Of a DNA stretch of 64,000 nucleotides, positions 7,936 to 19,985 are shown one piece after another. The stretch is from Cocos nucifera (taxonomy: Eukaryota > Streptophyta > Magnoliopsida > Arecales > Arecaceae). The notes under the pieces were generated by a model. It had not been told where the DNA came from. It worked only from the letters and a program-made list of their open reading frames with translations, and ran no database searches. Made by a program: the position numbers and the translations under genes. Position 1 is the first letter of the stretch, and each line of letters begins with the position of its first letter. The stretch is taken from positions 567,001 to 631,000 of the forward strand of contig QRFJ01000492.1 of NCBI GenBank assembly GCA_006176705.1, in the 5' to 3' direction.

Positions 7936-10726
7936 TTTCACAAGGAACGAAAATGCATTACTCTTGAATCTTTGAACCGAGCATGCTACATCGAAATCAA
8001 CCTGGGGAGGGAAACACTAGTAAGGAAAATCTTTTTCTTGAGTAAAACACAGGTTGAAGAGAGCCATATACCAATAGAAAAAATGTATTTGCTTTGCTTA
8101 TAGGTTGAAAAAAAGAGTGAGAAAGAAGAACCTATACATCCGAAAATGCAATTCCTTGTTAAGAGACTTTGCAATGTGTTCCTCGAAGAATTGCCATCTG
8201 GATTACCTCCAATAAGAGGTATTGAGCACCAAATTGACTTGCTGCCACAGTGTCCCTCTACCGAACAAAAGCAGCAATATAGATGCAACCCGAAGAAAAC
8301 AAAGGAGTTGCAAAGACAAGTCAATGAACTTATCGACAAGGGATATGTTCGAGAAAGTATGAGCCCATGTTTCTGTTCCGGCTCTACTCGTACCAAAGAA
8401 GGATGGAACATTCAGAATGTGTGTCGATAGCCGAGCCATCAATAACATCACTATTAAGTATAGGTATCCTATACCTAGACTTGATGATATGCTTGATGAA
8501 TTATATGGTTCTACTGTGTTTTCGAAGATAGATTTACGAAGTGGCTATCACCAGATCCGAATGCGGGAAGGAGATGAGTGGAAAACAGCTTTCAAGACTA
8601 AGGGAGGTTTATATGAATGGTTGGTTATGCCATTCGGACTTTCTAATGCTCCAAGTACTTTCATGAGGCTTATGAACGAGGTTCTTCGTTCGCAGAAAAA
8701 TGTATTTGCTTTGCTTATGGTTGAAAAAAAGAGTGAGAAAGAGAGACCTATACATCCGAAAATGCATTCCTTGTTAAGAGACTTTGCAGATGTGTTCCCC
8801 GAAGAATTGCAATCTGGATTACCTCCAATAAGAGGTATTGAGCACCAAATTGACTTGCTGCCCGGTGCCCCTCGACCGAACAAAGCAGCATATAGATGCA
8901 ATCCGGAGGAAACAAAGGAGTTGCAAAGACAAGTCAATGAACTTATCGACAAGGGATATGTTCGAGAAAGTATGAGCCCATGTTCTGTTCCGGCTCTACT
9001 CATACCAAAGAAGGATGGAACATTCAGAATGTGTGTCGATAGCCGAGCCATCAACAACATCACTATTAAGTATAGGTATCCTATACCTAGACTTGATGAT
9101 ATGTTGATGAATTATATGGTTCTACTGTGTTTTCGAAGATAGTATTGGAAAGTGGTATCACCAGATCCAAATGCGGGAAGGAATGAGTTGGAAAACAGCT
9201 TTCAAGACTAAGGAGGTTTATATGAATGGTTGGTTATGCCATTCGGACTTTCTAATGCTCCAAGTACTTTCATGAGGCTTATGAACGAGGTTCTTCGTTT
9301 CTCTTTATTGGTCGATTTGTTGTTGTATACTTTGACGATATCCTTGTTTATAGTCGAAGCGAAGAGGAGCATATTTCTCATCTGAAATAGGTCTTTAAAG
9401 CCTTGAGAGAACAGAAGCTTTATGCCAAAACGGGAGAAGTGTGAGTTCTTCTCTTCCAGATTATATTCCTTGGATAATGTGGTTTCGAAAGATGGAATTT
9501 CCGTTGATCAATTGAAGGTGGATGCAATGAAAACCTGGCCGGTTCCGAAATCCCATTACCGATGTAAGGAGTTTTCATGGCTTGCTTCTTTCTATCATCG
9601 TTTTGTGAAGAACTTCAGTCAATCATGGCCCTATCACTGAATGCATGAAGAAGGGTCTTGTTGAATGGACAGGAGCTGCTTATGACGCTTTTGAACTAAT
9701 CAAACAGAAGCTATGTGAGTCCCCGTTCTTGCCCTTCCTAATTTTGATAAAGTATTTGAAGTTGAATGTGATGCAAGTGGAGTTGGCATTGGGCTGTTCT
9801 TGTTCAATGAAAAAAGACCATTGGCATATTTTAAGTGAAAGTTAACTGATTCGAAGAAGAACTACTCAATTTATGATAAGGAGTTCTACGCCATTGTGAG
9901 AGCTCTTGATCATTGGAGTCATTATTTGAGGCCTAAACAGTTTTGTACTTCATTCTGATCATGAGCTTTGAAGTTATTAGTGGCCAACGCAAGCTCAACT
10001 CAAGGCATGCCAAATGGGTAGAATTTCTTCAATCCTTTTCTTCGTTTCGAAGTATAAACCTGGCCATACTAAATATTGTTGCGGATGCTTTATCAAGAAG
10101 ATACTGTATGCTTGCTGTTCTTGATTCTAGAATTCTTGGTTTTCAATCCATGAAAGAACTATATTCTGAGACCCAGAGTTCTCTACTATTATCGATAGTT
10201 GCAAACATGGAAATCAAGGTACATATTCTCTCACAAATGGCTTCTTTTTAGGAAAATCGATTATGTGTGCCGAAGAGTTCATTTAGAGAATTGTTGATCC
10301 GAGAAGCACATGGTTGGAGTTTGCTGGTCACTTCGGCGTGAACAAAACTCCTTGAAATCCTTCAAGAGCACTTTTATTGGCAAAGATGAGTGGAGAGGTA
10401 CATGCTATCATCTTGAGTGTGCAACTTGTCAAAGAGCAAAGAGTCATTTCAATCAAGGCTGTAATACTCCCCTCAGTACCATATCAGCCTTGGGAAGATG
10501 TGAGCAAGATTTTTATTGGTGACCTTCCAGAACTCAGAGGGAAAAGATCCATATGGTGGTCGTTGATCGGTTTTCTAAAATGGCTCATTTTATTCATGTC
10601 ACAAGATGAGATGCATCTCATGTGGCTGATCTTTATTTCAAGGAGATCATTCGCCTTCATGGAGTACCAAAGACCATTGTAATCTGATCGTATTCTAAGT
10701 TTTTAAGTTATTTCTGGAAGACCCTT
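7936..10726 (+). pseudogene. pol: Degenerate gypsy-G pol fragment with many single-base indels
   Basis: The sequence follows element 1 pol from the late protease region (equivalent of about 3276) to mid-integrase (about 5462). It lacks the pol start and end. It differs mostly by one-base insertions and deletions, with few substitutions. Frames shift many times, giving fragments such as 8146-8430, 8417-9142, 9422-9640 and 9943-10251. One stretch (about 8417-9095) is nearly clean. A segment of about 610 bp is duplicated in tandem. It ends inside integrase and joins LTR C, which lacks its first three bases. Either this is a decayed copy or, more likely from the error profile, unpolished long-read sequence used to fill a gap. 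Confidence 0.85.
8075..9300 (+). repeat. Tandem duplication of about 610 bp in the degenerate gypsy-G pol
   Basis: The segment equivalent to 3414-4022 of element 1 (late protease to mid-RT) occurs twice head to tail, at about 8075-8692 and 8693-9300. The junction at 8691-8693 jumps back from RT to the protease-RT linker. The first copy has more indels in its first half. Confidence 0.8.
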
Positions 10727-11614
10727 TGCGGGAGCATCCGAGACTACTGATCAATCCTTAAGTCCTGAGCAGATTCCTTCGGCAAAACAAACACTATCGG
10801 TACTTATTCATGCCAAGACTAACTTCGGTTACAACTTGCTTCGATGGGTTAAGGAATGATGATACCAATATCAAAATTCGTTGCTGATCGATGATATATC
10901 AAAGGGGAGTTATTCAGGATAAGTTCCATAGTGATTTAATGCTCTTTGGAAGTAGATATTTGCTAGTTATTGTTGGTGGACGAATTTTGAAGGCTGAAGA
11001 GATAAGACTCCTAGTCCCCATGTCATTTATTGCATTCCCTAGTTCCTAGACCTTTAATGCTATTTCAGTTTTGTTTAGTCTTTAATGTTTGGGTAGTTCC
11101 CATGTTGTTTTCAATTCTGAGTCTAATATCTATATAATGAGACATATTCTCATTTTGTAATCAGACTGGTTGAATGAATGAAAATTCCTCTTTGTGAGTT
11201 GAATTATTATCTCGATTCTTTATCCAACGTTCGTTGGTGGTGAATCAAACAGTTCTTTATCCTTGGCCGGTGGAATTTCCTTTAAGCCTTGGTGGTGAAC
11301 TGCAACTATCTCGGTCCTTTATCCTTGGCTGGTGGCTTGTGCCTTTAGGCTTAGGTGATAAACCTTCCATATCCTCGAGTTACACACATCCCCACAAACA
11401 CAGTGCCTCGTCCACTTCCTCCCAGAATCGCTCACTCCACAGAGCTTATTTGTGGAAAACTCAAAACACGAAAGTTGTAGATCTACGAGTCCTTGATCTG
11501 TGACTTTTGGAATCGGGTCAATCCGACCTGTATTGAGGAAGTTACGCCCATTTTTCCCAAAATCGCGCAATCCTGAAATTTTCTGTTCGGAGTCACTCGC
11601 CCACGCACGCATCA
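10727..11614 (+). repeat. Gypsy-G LTR C (5' LTR of element 2, first 3 bases missing)
   Basis: It begins TGCGGGAG instead of TGATGCGGGAG and is fused to the degenerate pol fragment. Compared with LTR A it has two one-base insertions (near 11231 and 11458) and no obvious substitution. Confidence 0.9.
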
Positions 11615-11618
11615 AGTT

Positions 11619-11630
11619 TGGTATCAGAGC
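11619..11630 (+). other. Gypsy-G element 2 primer binding site
   Basis: TGGTATCAGAGC, as in element 1, but one extra T separates it from the LTR end. Confidence 0.85.
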
Positions 11631-11684
11631 TCAAGGTTGAACTTATCTTGAGTGATTCCTTTGTAATGTTATCTTCTACTTATC

Positions 11685-12879
11685 ATGGGTGACGAACAAG
11701 TTCCACGAGGCTTGACTTTGGAGCAAGCGCAACGACCTAAGGCGAGATCGTGCTATAGAGAATCTCCAAAGGCAAATGGAGCGAGTTCTCAATCTCCTAG
11801 AGAACCCGGCAAGACAAGAGCAACCAGCAAGGCATCCCGATGTTCAGCGACACCATGACAATTCAGATTCGCATCACAATTCTAATGATGATTCTAATTC
11901 CACTGGAGGCAACTCTAGTGCTTCTGAGCACCGAGTTCGGAGAAGAAGAAGAAGACACCATGAGAATGACCGTGAGATTAAAGCAGATGCACCTGAGTTC
12001 GAAGGTAGTCTCAATCCTGACAACTTTGTTGATTGGCTCCATGCCATTGAACGAGTTTTTGACTTCAAGTCCTACTCGGATGAGAAGAGGTGCAAGGTCG
12101 CTGTTCTGAAACTTACTAAATATGCTTCTCTATGGTGGGAGAATTTAAAGCATCAGCGAGCTAGAGAAGGGAAAAGCCGAATCAAGTCTTGGGATAAACT
12201 CAAGAAACTTATGAAGAAGAGGTTCTTGCCCGATACCTATAAGCAAGATCTGTTTCTCAAGTTGAATTCCCTAAGACAACAAGGGATGAGTATTGAAGAA
12301 TATATTCGTGAGTTCGAACAACTCATGATGAGGTGTGAAGTTCCAGAAGTTCCCGAGCAAACCATCGCTCGATTCCTTGGTGGCATGAATCAGGAAATTG
12401 CTGATTTGGTTGAACTTCAGCCTTATTGGTCCTTCGAAGATGTTTGCAAGCTAGCAATGAAGGTTGAGAAACAACTAAAGAGTAGCAAGAGGTTTTCTTC
12501 CAGAACCTCCTCGAAGGGGACATCCTACTTTAGGGGTGCTTCCTCAAGCAAATATGAAGGTGTTTCGTCGAAAGCTAAGGGTAAAGAGAAGTTGGTGGAA
12601 CCCGTCAAAGAAACCAGCAAGAAAGTTGATGGTGACACAAGGAAGTGTTTTAAGTGCCATGGCTATGGGCATTTGCAAGCTAATTGTCCAAATCGGAGAG
12701 TTATGACTCTTCAAGAAATTGAGAAGATCGATTTGGAACTTCAAGAGGCCAGCGATGAACATGACCAGAATGATTCTGAAGCTAAAGAATCCGAGAATAT
12801 CATTGAAAAAGCTGATGATGGCGAGTTGTTGGTGATACGGAGAGCATTACATGCTGAGATATCTCCCGAAGAAGAATGA
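11685..12879 (+). pseudogene. gag: Gypsy-G gag, element 2 (frameshifted near its start)
   Basis: The original start codon at 11685 is present, but an extra A at about 11731 shifts the frame. The remaining ORF therefore begins at an internal Met (11776) and is 367 residues long. The gag domain and CCHC knuckle are otherwise intact. A few substitutions relative to element 1 (for example Arg to His early, and Val to Ile near the end) are CpG-type transitions. The TGA that closes gag just before the protease is the same as in element 1. Confidence 0.88.
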
Positions 12880-15800
12880 GCAAAGGGAGAACATCTTCCA
12901 CACCCGTTGCACTATTAACGGGAAGGTGTGTACGATGATTATCGATGGAGGAAGCTGCACCAATGTCGCCTCGACAACCATGATTGAAAAACTGAAGCTA
13001 CCAACATCGAAACATCCTCAACCTTACAAGCTTCAGTGGCTTAGCAAAGGAAGTGATGTGAAGGTAACCAAACGAGCCCTTATATCATTTTCCATTGGGA
13101 AGAATTATCGAGATGAAGTTCTGTGCGATGTTATTCCCATGGATGCTTGTCACTTGTTGTTAGGTAGACCTTGGCAATATGATAGAAAGGCTGTACATGA
13201 TGGGCATAAAAACACATACTCTTTTCACAAGGAACGAAAATGCATTACTCTTGAATCTTTGAAACCGAGCATGCTACATCGAAATCAACCTGGGGAGGGA
13301 AACACTAGTAAGGAAAATCTTTTCTTGAGTAAAACACAGGTTGAGAGAGCCATTACCAAACAGAAAAATGTATTTGCTTTGCTTATGGTTGAGAAAAAGA
13401 GTGAGAAAGAGAGACCTATACATCCGAAAATGCATTCCTTGTTAAGAGACTTTGCAGATGTGTTCCCCGAAGAATTGCCATCTGGATTACCTCCAATAAG
13501 AGGTATTGAGCACCAAATTGACTTGCTGCCCGGTGCCCCTCTACCGAACAAAGCAGCATATAGATGCAACCCGGAGGAAACAAAGGAGTTGCAAAGACAA
13601 GTCAATGAACTTATCGACAAGGGATATGTTCGAGAAAGTATGAGCCCATGTTCTGTTCCGGCTCTACTCGTACCAAAGAAGGATGGAACATTCAGAATGT
13701 GTGTCGATAGCCGAGCCATCAACAACATCACTATTAAGTATAGGTATCCTATACCTAGACTTGATGATATGCTTGATGAATTATATGGTTCTACTGTGTT
13801 TTCGAAGATAGATTTGCGAAGTGGCTATCACCAGATCCGAATGCGGGAAGGAGATGAGTGGAAAACAGCTTTCAAGACTAAGGGAGGTTTATATGAATGG
13901 TTGGTTATGCCATTCGGACTTTCTAATGCTCCAAGTACTTTCATGAGGCTTATGAACGAGGTTCTTCGTTCCTTTATTGGTCGATTTGTTGTTGTATACT
14001 TTGACGATATCCTTGTTTATAGTCGAAGCGAAGAGGAGCATATTTCTCATCTGAAACAGGTCTTTAAAGCCTTGAGAGAACAGAAGCTTTATGCCAAAAT
14101 GGAGAAGTGTGAGTTCTTCTCTTCCAGCATTATATTCCTTGGATATGTGGTTTCGAAAGATGGAATTTCTGTTGATCAATTGAAGGTGGATGCAATGAAA
14201 ACCTGGCCGGTTCCGAAATCCATTACCGATGTAAGGAGTTTTCATGGCCTTGCTTCTTTCTATCATCGTTTTGTGAAGAACTTCAGTACAATCATGGCCC
14301 CTATCACTGAATGCATGAAGAAGGGTTCTTTTGAATGGACAGGAGCTGCTCATGACGCTTTTGAACTCATCAAACAGAAGCTATGTGAGTCCCCCGTTCT
14401 TGCCCTTCCTAATTTTGATAAAGTATTTGAAGTTGAATGTGATGCAAGTGGAGTTGGCATTGGAGCTGTTCTTGTTCAAGAACAAAGACCATTGGCATAT
14501 TTCAGTGAAAAGTTAACTGATTCGAAGAAGAACTACTCAACTTATGATAAGGAGTTCTACGCCATTGTGAGAGCTCTTGATCATTGGAGTCATTATTTGA
14601 GGCCTAAACAGTTTGTACTTCATTCTGATCATGAGGCTTTGAAGTTTATTAGTGGCCAACGCAAGCTCAACTCAAGGCATGCCAAATGGGTAGAATTTCT
14701 TCAATCCTTTTCTTTCGTTTCGAAGTATAAACCTGGCCATACTAATGTTGTTGCGGATGCTTTATCAAGAAGATACTGTATGCTTGCTGTTCTTGATTCT
14801 AGAATTCTTGGTTTTCAATCCATGAAAGAACTATATTCTGAAGACCCGGAGTTCTCTACTATTATCGATAGTTGCAAACATGGAATTCAAGGTACATATT
14901 CTCTCCAAAATGGCTTCCTTTTCAAGGGAAATCGATTATGTGTGCCGAAGAGTTCATTTAGAGAATTGTTGATCCGAGAAGCACATGGTGGAGGTTTGGC
15001 TGGTCACTTCGGCGTGAACAAAACTCTTGAAATCCTTCAAGAGCACTTTTATTGGCCAAAGATGAGTGGAGAGGTACATGCTATCATCTTGAGGTGTGCA
15101 ACTTGTCAAAGAGCAAAGAGTCATTTCCATCAAGGGCTGTATACTCCCCTCCCAGTACCATTACAGCCTTGGGAAGATGTGAGCATAGATTTTATTGTGG
15201 CTCTTCCAAGAACTCAGAGGGGAAAAGATGCCATTATGGTGGTCGTTGATCGGTTTTCTAAAATGGCTCATTTTATTCCATGTCACAAGACGGATGATGC
15301 ATCTCATGTGGCTGATCTTTATTTCAAGGAGATCATTCGCCTTCATGGAGTACCAAAGACCATTGTATCTGATCGTGATTCTAAGTTTTTAAGTTATTTC
15401 TGGAAGACCTTATGGAGAATGCTTGGAACCAGACTTCTATTCAGCACCACTTGTCATCCTCAAACCGATGGCCAAACAGAAGTAACCAATCGCACTCTCA
15501 CTACGTTACTTCGAGGAATGGTTAGTAAATCTCTAAAAGATTGGGATTTGAAGCTTGCACATGCTGAGTTCGCTTATAATCGATCACCGAGTTATACTAC
15601 TGGTCGATCACCCTTCGAAGTTGTGTATGGAATCAATCCGCTCACACCGATTGATTTAATTCCTATTCCATCCAATTCACAAGTGAACTTTGATGGCAAA
15701 GAGAGAGCTGAATCAATGAAAAAACTCCATGAGCAGATTCGAAGCAAGATCGAGAAGGCTAACGAGTCTTATAGGAAGAAAGCTAATAAACATCGAGGAG

Positions 15801-16185
15801 AAGGCTCATTTCCAACCAGGTGATCTTGTGTGGTTACACTTAAGGAAGGAAAGATTTCCTTCTCAGCGAAGAAGCCTAAGCTGACGGTCCATTTGAAGTT
15901 CTCGAGAGAATTGGCGAAAATGCTTACAAGATTGATCTTCCTGGAGAATATGGAGTTTCGGCAACTTTTAATGTAGGTGATCTTTCTCCTTACTTGGAGG
16001 ATGATGACTTGTCAGATTTGAGGACAAATCTCAAACAACCCGGGGGGAATGATGCGGGAGCATCCGAGACTACTGATCAATCCTTAAGTCCTGAGCAGAT
16101 TCCTTCGGCAAAACAAACACTATCGGTACTTATTCATGCCAAGACTAACTTCGGTTACAACTTGCTTCGATGGGTTAAGGAATGA
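12851..16185 (+). pseudogene. pol: Gypsy-G pol, element 2 (frameshifted at integrase C-terminus)
   Basis: The frame is open for 990 residues (12851-15823) with protease, RT, RNase H and the integrase core, matching element 1. Near 15795 the bases are rearranged relative to 5849-5853, which shifts the frame. A further short deletion of about 12 bases near 15868-15882 removes part of the region before the GPF motif. The correct frame resumes by 15994 and runs to the LTR-encoded stop at 16183-16185. The enzyme core could be translated, but the integrase tail is lost. Confidence 0.88.
16041..16049 (+). other. Polypurine tract of gypsy-G element 2
   Basis: CGGGGGGAA immediately precedes LTR D, the same as in element 1. 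Confidence 0.85.
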
Positions 16186-16938
16186 TGATACCAATATCAA
16201 AATTCGTTGCTGATCGATGATATATCAAAGGGGAGTTATTCAGGATAAGTTCCATAGTGATTTAATACTCTTTGGAAGTAGATATTTGCTAGTTATTGTT
16301 GGTGGACGAATTTTGAAGGCTGAAGAGATAAGACTCCTAGTCCCCATGTCATTTATTGCATTCCCTAGTTCCTAGACCTTTAATGCTATTTCAGTTTTGT
16401 TTAGTCTTTAATGTTTGGGTAGTTCCCATGTTGTTTTCAATTCTGAGTCTAATATCTATATAATGAGACATATTCTCATTTTGTAATCAGACTGGTTGAA
16501 TGAATGAAAATTCCTCTTTGTGAGTTGAATTATTATCTCGATTCTTTATCCAACGTTCGTTGGTGGTGAATCAAACAGTTCTTTATCCTTGGCCGGTGGA
16601 ATTTCCTTTAAGCCTTGGTGGTGAACTGCAACTATCTCGTCCTTTCATCCTTGGCTGGTGGCTTGTGCCTTTAGGCTTAGGTGATAAACCTTCCATATCC
16701 TCGAGTCACACACATCCCCACAAACACAGTGCCTCATCCACTTCCTCCCAGAATTGCTCACTCCACAGAGCTTATTTGTGGAAACTCAAAACACAAAAGT
16801 TGTAGATATACAAGTCCTTGATCTGTGACTTTTGGAATCGGGTCAATCCGACCTATATTGAGTAAGTTACGCCTATTTTCCCAAAATCGCGCAATCCTAA
16901 AATTTTCTGTTCGGAGTCACTCGCCCACGCACGCATCA
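16050..16938 (+). repeat. Gypsy-G LTR D (3' LTR of element 2, diverged)
   Basis: This 889-bp LTR has TG...CA ends. It differs from LTRs A-C at roughly a dozen places, several of them C/G to T/A at CpG (near 16736, 16754 and 16797). It shares some of these with LTR E (for example CCTCATCC and ACACAAAAG). It is followed directly by copia1 LTR sequence at 16939. Confidence 0.9.
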
Positions 16939-17517
16939 CAATTCCTACAATGAACATGCTATAGCCAACATACACCTCAGGGTTCTGAATGGCTAGGAGA
17001 CCGAGTCATGGTATAGTCAAACTATAACACCCTCAAGGTGAACTATCGATGAACCTCAGGTCAAAGAACCAGACACACCACTATAGCTTCGAGTCAGTCA
17101 TCGACGAGAAGGTAGACTTCCTTATGACTGCTCGAGGTGGTCACGCTCAGTGCCCTCGTTCTCTAACGAGTATCTATACTCTCGCTCTGGTATCTCTACA
17201 CTATAGACTCAAGACTCATCTACTATAAAGGAAGTGATTGTACACCAACCTTCTGAATCAATCACCATCCTCATGATGATCCTACGGTCGGAAGCATTTT
17301 ATGAGTTAATAACGAAAATTCATGTCTTAAATTTTCAACTCTTGAAAATATGAATTATCATTATCATTAATTCAAGGGATGTATCACAGACACTAAATAT
17401 ACATTTATGATAGAAAGTAACCCATTTTATTATTTATAGTCAAAATTATAATTTTGCCCCTAGAAGTATATTATAAGTGTCAGCTAATTCTGGCTTCTAG
17501 GGCACACATATCTAACA
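16939..17517 (-). repeat. Copia1 3' LTR, right arm
   Basis: This continues the minus-strand copia1 LTR seen at 1-755, from CAATTCCTACAATGAAC to the terminus CTAACA at 17512-17517. Relative to the complete LTR at 53841-56159, about 346 bp between the two arms are missing. The gypsy-G block therefore sits at a deletion rather than a clean insertion site. Confidence 0.8.
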
Positions 17518-19985
17518 AACTCCCACTTGACCTAAAGCCAATTAGCTACAAATCTAAGTTTCATCTTCTCAAGGTGGGCTTCGATCTTCTACTGGCCCAA
17601 CGATTTTTTAAGCGGATCCACCGCATTGTCTGCGGAGTTGACTTTCTTGACCTCGATGTAATTCTTTTCGAGATAATCACGGATGAGGTGGTATCACTAC
17701 TCGATGTACTTAGATTTTTGATGAGACCTTGGCTCTTTAGCTAAAGCTATGGTGCCATTGTTGTCGCAGTATAGAAGAATGGTATCTGATGGCATCACTA
17801 TGATTTCTATGGCAAACTTCTTGTACTAAAATGCCTCCTTCGCAGCTTCTGATGCAGCAATGTATTCTGCTTCCATGGTGGAATCCACTATCATAATTTG
17901 CTTGGAACTCTTCCAACTGACAGCACCATCATTACACACAAACAGACTCCCAGATGTCGACTTTCGATCATCTACATTGAACATAAAATCCGAGTCTGTA
18001 TATCCTTGGACTTGGAGTTCTCCATTACCAAAGACCAACAACATATCCTTAGTTCTTCTTAAGTACTTAAGGATACATTTCATAGAAGTCCAGTGTTCTT
18101 CATCTGGATTTGACTGATATTTGCTCGTGACACTCACAGCATGGGCTATATCGGGTCATGTACATAACATTCTTCTTAAGTACTTAAGGATACATTTCAC
18201 AGAAGTCCAGTGTTCTTCATCTAAATTTGACTGATATCTGCTCGTGACACTCACAGCGTGGGCTATATCGGGTCGTGTACATAACATGGCATACATGAGG
18301 CTCCTTATTGCTAAAGCATAAGGGATCTTGCTCATACATTCTATTTCCTCAAATGTGCTAGGGCACATCTTCTTAGAAAGATGAATACCATGTCTGAAGG
18401 ATACCAAACCCCTCTTAGAGTTTTTCATGCTAAACCTCTTTAGCACTTCCTCTATGTACATCTTCTATGAAAGTCCTAGCATCCTATTCGGTCTATCTCT
18501 ATAAATCTTAATTCCTAGAATAAAGAATGCTTCACCTAGGTCCTTCATGGAGAATTCTTTGGATAACCATATTTTAACTATGGTCAACATGGGAATATCA
18601 TTCCCAATAAGGAGGATACCATCCACGTACAATACGAGGAAGACAACATCGCTCCCACTAATCTTTTTGAAGATATATGGCTTCTCTTCATTTTTTATGA
18701 AATCAAATAATTTGATCACATCATTAAAATGCCTGTTCCAGCTCCGAGATGCTTGCTTAAGTCCATATATGGACCTTTGCAGCTTGCATACCTTGTGATC
18801 AGCATCACTGGATGTAAAACCTAGCGACTGTTCCATATAGATATCTTCCTTAAGATATCCATTTAAGAATGCCATTTTCACATCCATTTGCCATATTTCA
18901 TAATCAAAATAGGCTGCAACAGCAAGCAATGTGCGGATGAATTTTAGCATAGCTACTGATGAAAAAGTATCCTGATAGTCAATGCCTTCACACTGACTAT
19001 AACCTTTTGCCACTAATCTAGCTTTGAATGTCTCCACATTCCCATCTGCACCAATCTTTTTCTTATAGATCCATTTACACCTAATAGGTACTATACCTTA
19101 TGGTGGATCTATCAAGATCCAGACTTGGTTTAAGTGCAACGAGTCAATTTCTGACTTCATTACCTCTAACCATTTTTCGGAGTTGATATCCGATATTGCC
19201 TCGTTATAGATTTTGGGATCATCACCATAAACCCTACTACCTATGAGAAACATTTTCTCTATTTCCTTTAAGATAGTACCTAAGTACCTCTTAGAAAGAT
19301 AGAAAATCCTTTCCGATATATTAGGTGGAGGAGGTAGTGATTGGATTGGCTTAATCTGATTTGGTTCCATTTGGTCCTTAGCTCGTTGCCCTTGTGAGAC
19401 TTTCTCATCGAGCTTGATCTGCTTTTCAATGCCGCTATCTTGAATAAACTATTTTTCAAGAAAGATGGCACGTCGATTCATAATCACATTGTGATCTTCT
19501 AGAATGTAGAAATAGTATCCTAATGATTCTTTAGGATATCCTATAAATCGAGCTCTAAAAGATCTGAAGTCTAACTTATCTGCTTGTTGTCTTTTGACAT
19601 GAGCCGAACAACCCTAAATTTTGAGATGACTCAGACTTGGTTTTTTATCCTGCCATATCTCATACGGTGTGGTAGGAATGGTTTTAGAAGAAATCCTATT
19701 CAGTAAGTATATTGCAGTTAACAAACAGTATCCTCAAAAAAAATTAGGAAGGTCTATGAAGCTCATTATGGATCGGACCATATCTAATAGAGTTCGGTTC
19801 CTCTGTTCTAAAATTCCATTGAGTTGAGGTGTTCCAAGTGGAGTCCATTGAGAGATTATGTCATTTTTCTTGAGATAGTCCAGGAATTTTCGACTAAGGT
19901 ATTCACCTCCTCGATATGATCGAAGAACCTTAATGAGTTTTCCTATTTGCTTTTCTACTTCATGTCTGAATTTCTTGAACCTTAA
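17518..19985 (-). pseudogene. pol: Copia1 pol (RNase H, RT, integrase part), degenerate
   Basis: Read on the minus strand from the right, this holds the integrase C-terminal core, RT and RNase H of a Ty1/copia pol. ORF pieces are at 19098-19370 (RT N-terminal extension), 18465-19037 (RT, with VDGILL where YVDD is usual, so the second catalytic Asp is replaced by Gly), 18156-18461 and 17826-18137 (RNase H, TDSDF...STSGSLF). Stops and frameshifts separate them. About 450 bp covering the GAG-pre-integrase and integrase zinc region are deleted near 19980. A 117-bp duplication lies at 18053-18286. The polypurine tract and the LTR follow at 17517. The copy is not functional. Confidence 0.88.
18053..18286 (-). 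repeat. 117-bp tandem duplication inside copia1 pol
   Basis: Units 18053-18169 and 18170-18286 are in direct repeat with several base differences. 117 is a multiple of three. The first unit matches the copy at 7302-7935 and the second resembles the copy at 56700-56815, so this may be a junction between two different copia1 copies. Confidence 0.75.

Larger units (their letters stand above)
10727..16938 (+). mobile_element. Ty3/gypsy LTR retrotransposon, gypsy-G element 2 (frameshifted)
   Basis: This is a second copy of the element at 782-7002, in the same orientation, with LTRs, primer site, gag, pol and polypurine tract. Coding parts differ from element 1 by only a few substitutions. However, gag has a one-base insertion, and pol has indels near 15795 and a deletion near 15870. 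The 5' LTR lacks its first three bases. The 3' LTR carries about a dozen differences that the 5' LTR does not share. No target duplication is visible. The mixed ages of its parts suggest recombination or a chimeric assembly. Confidence 0.88.
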
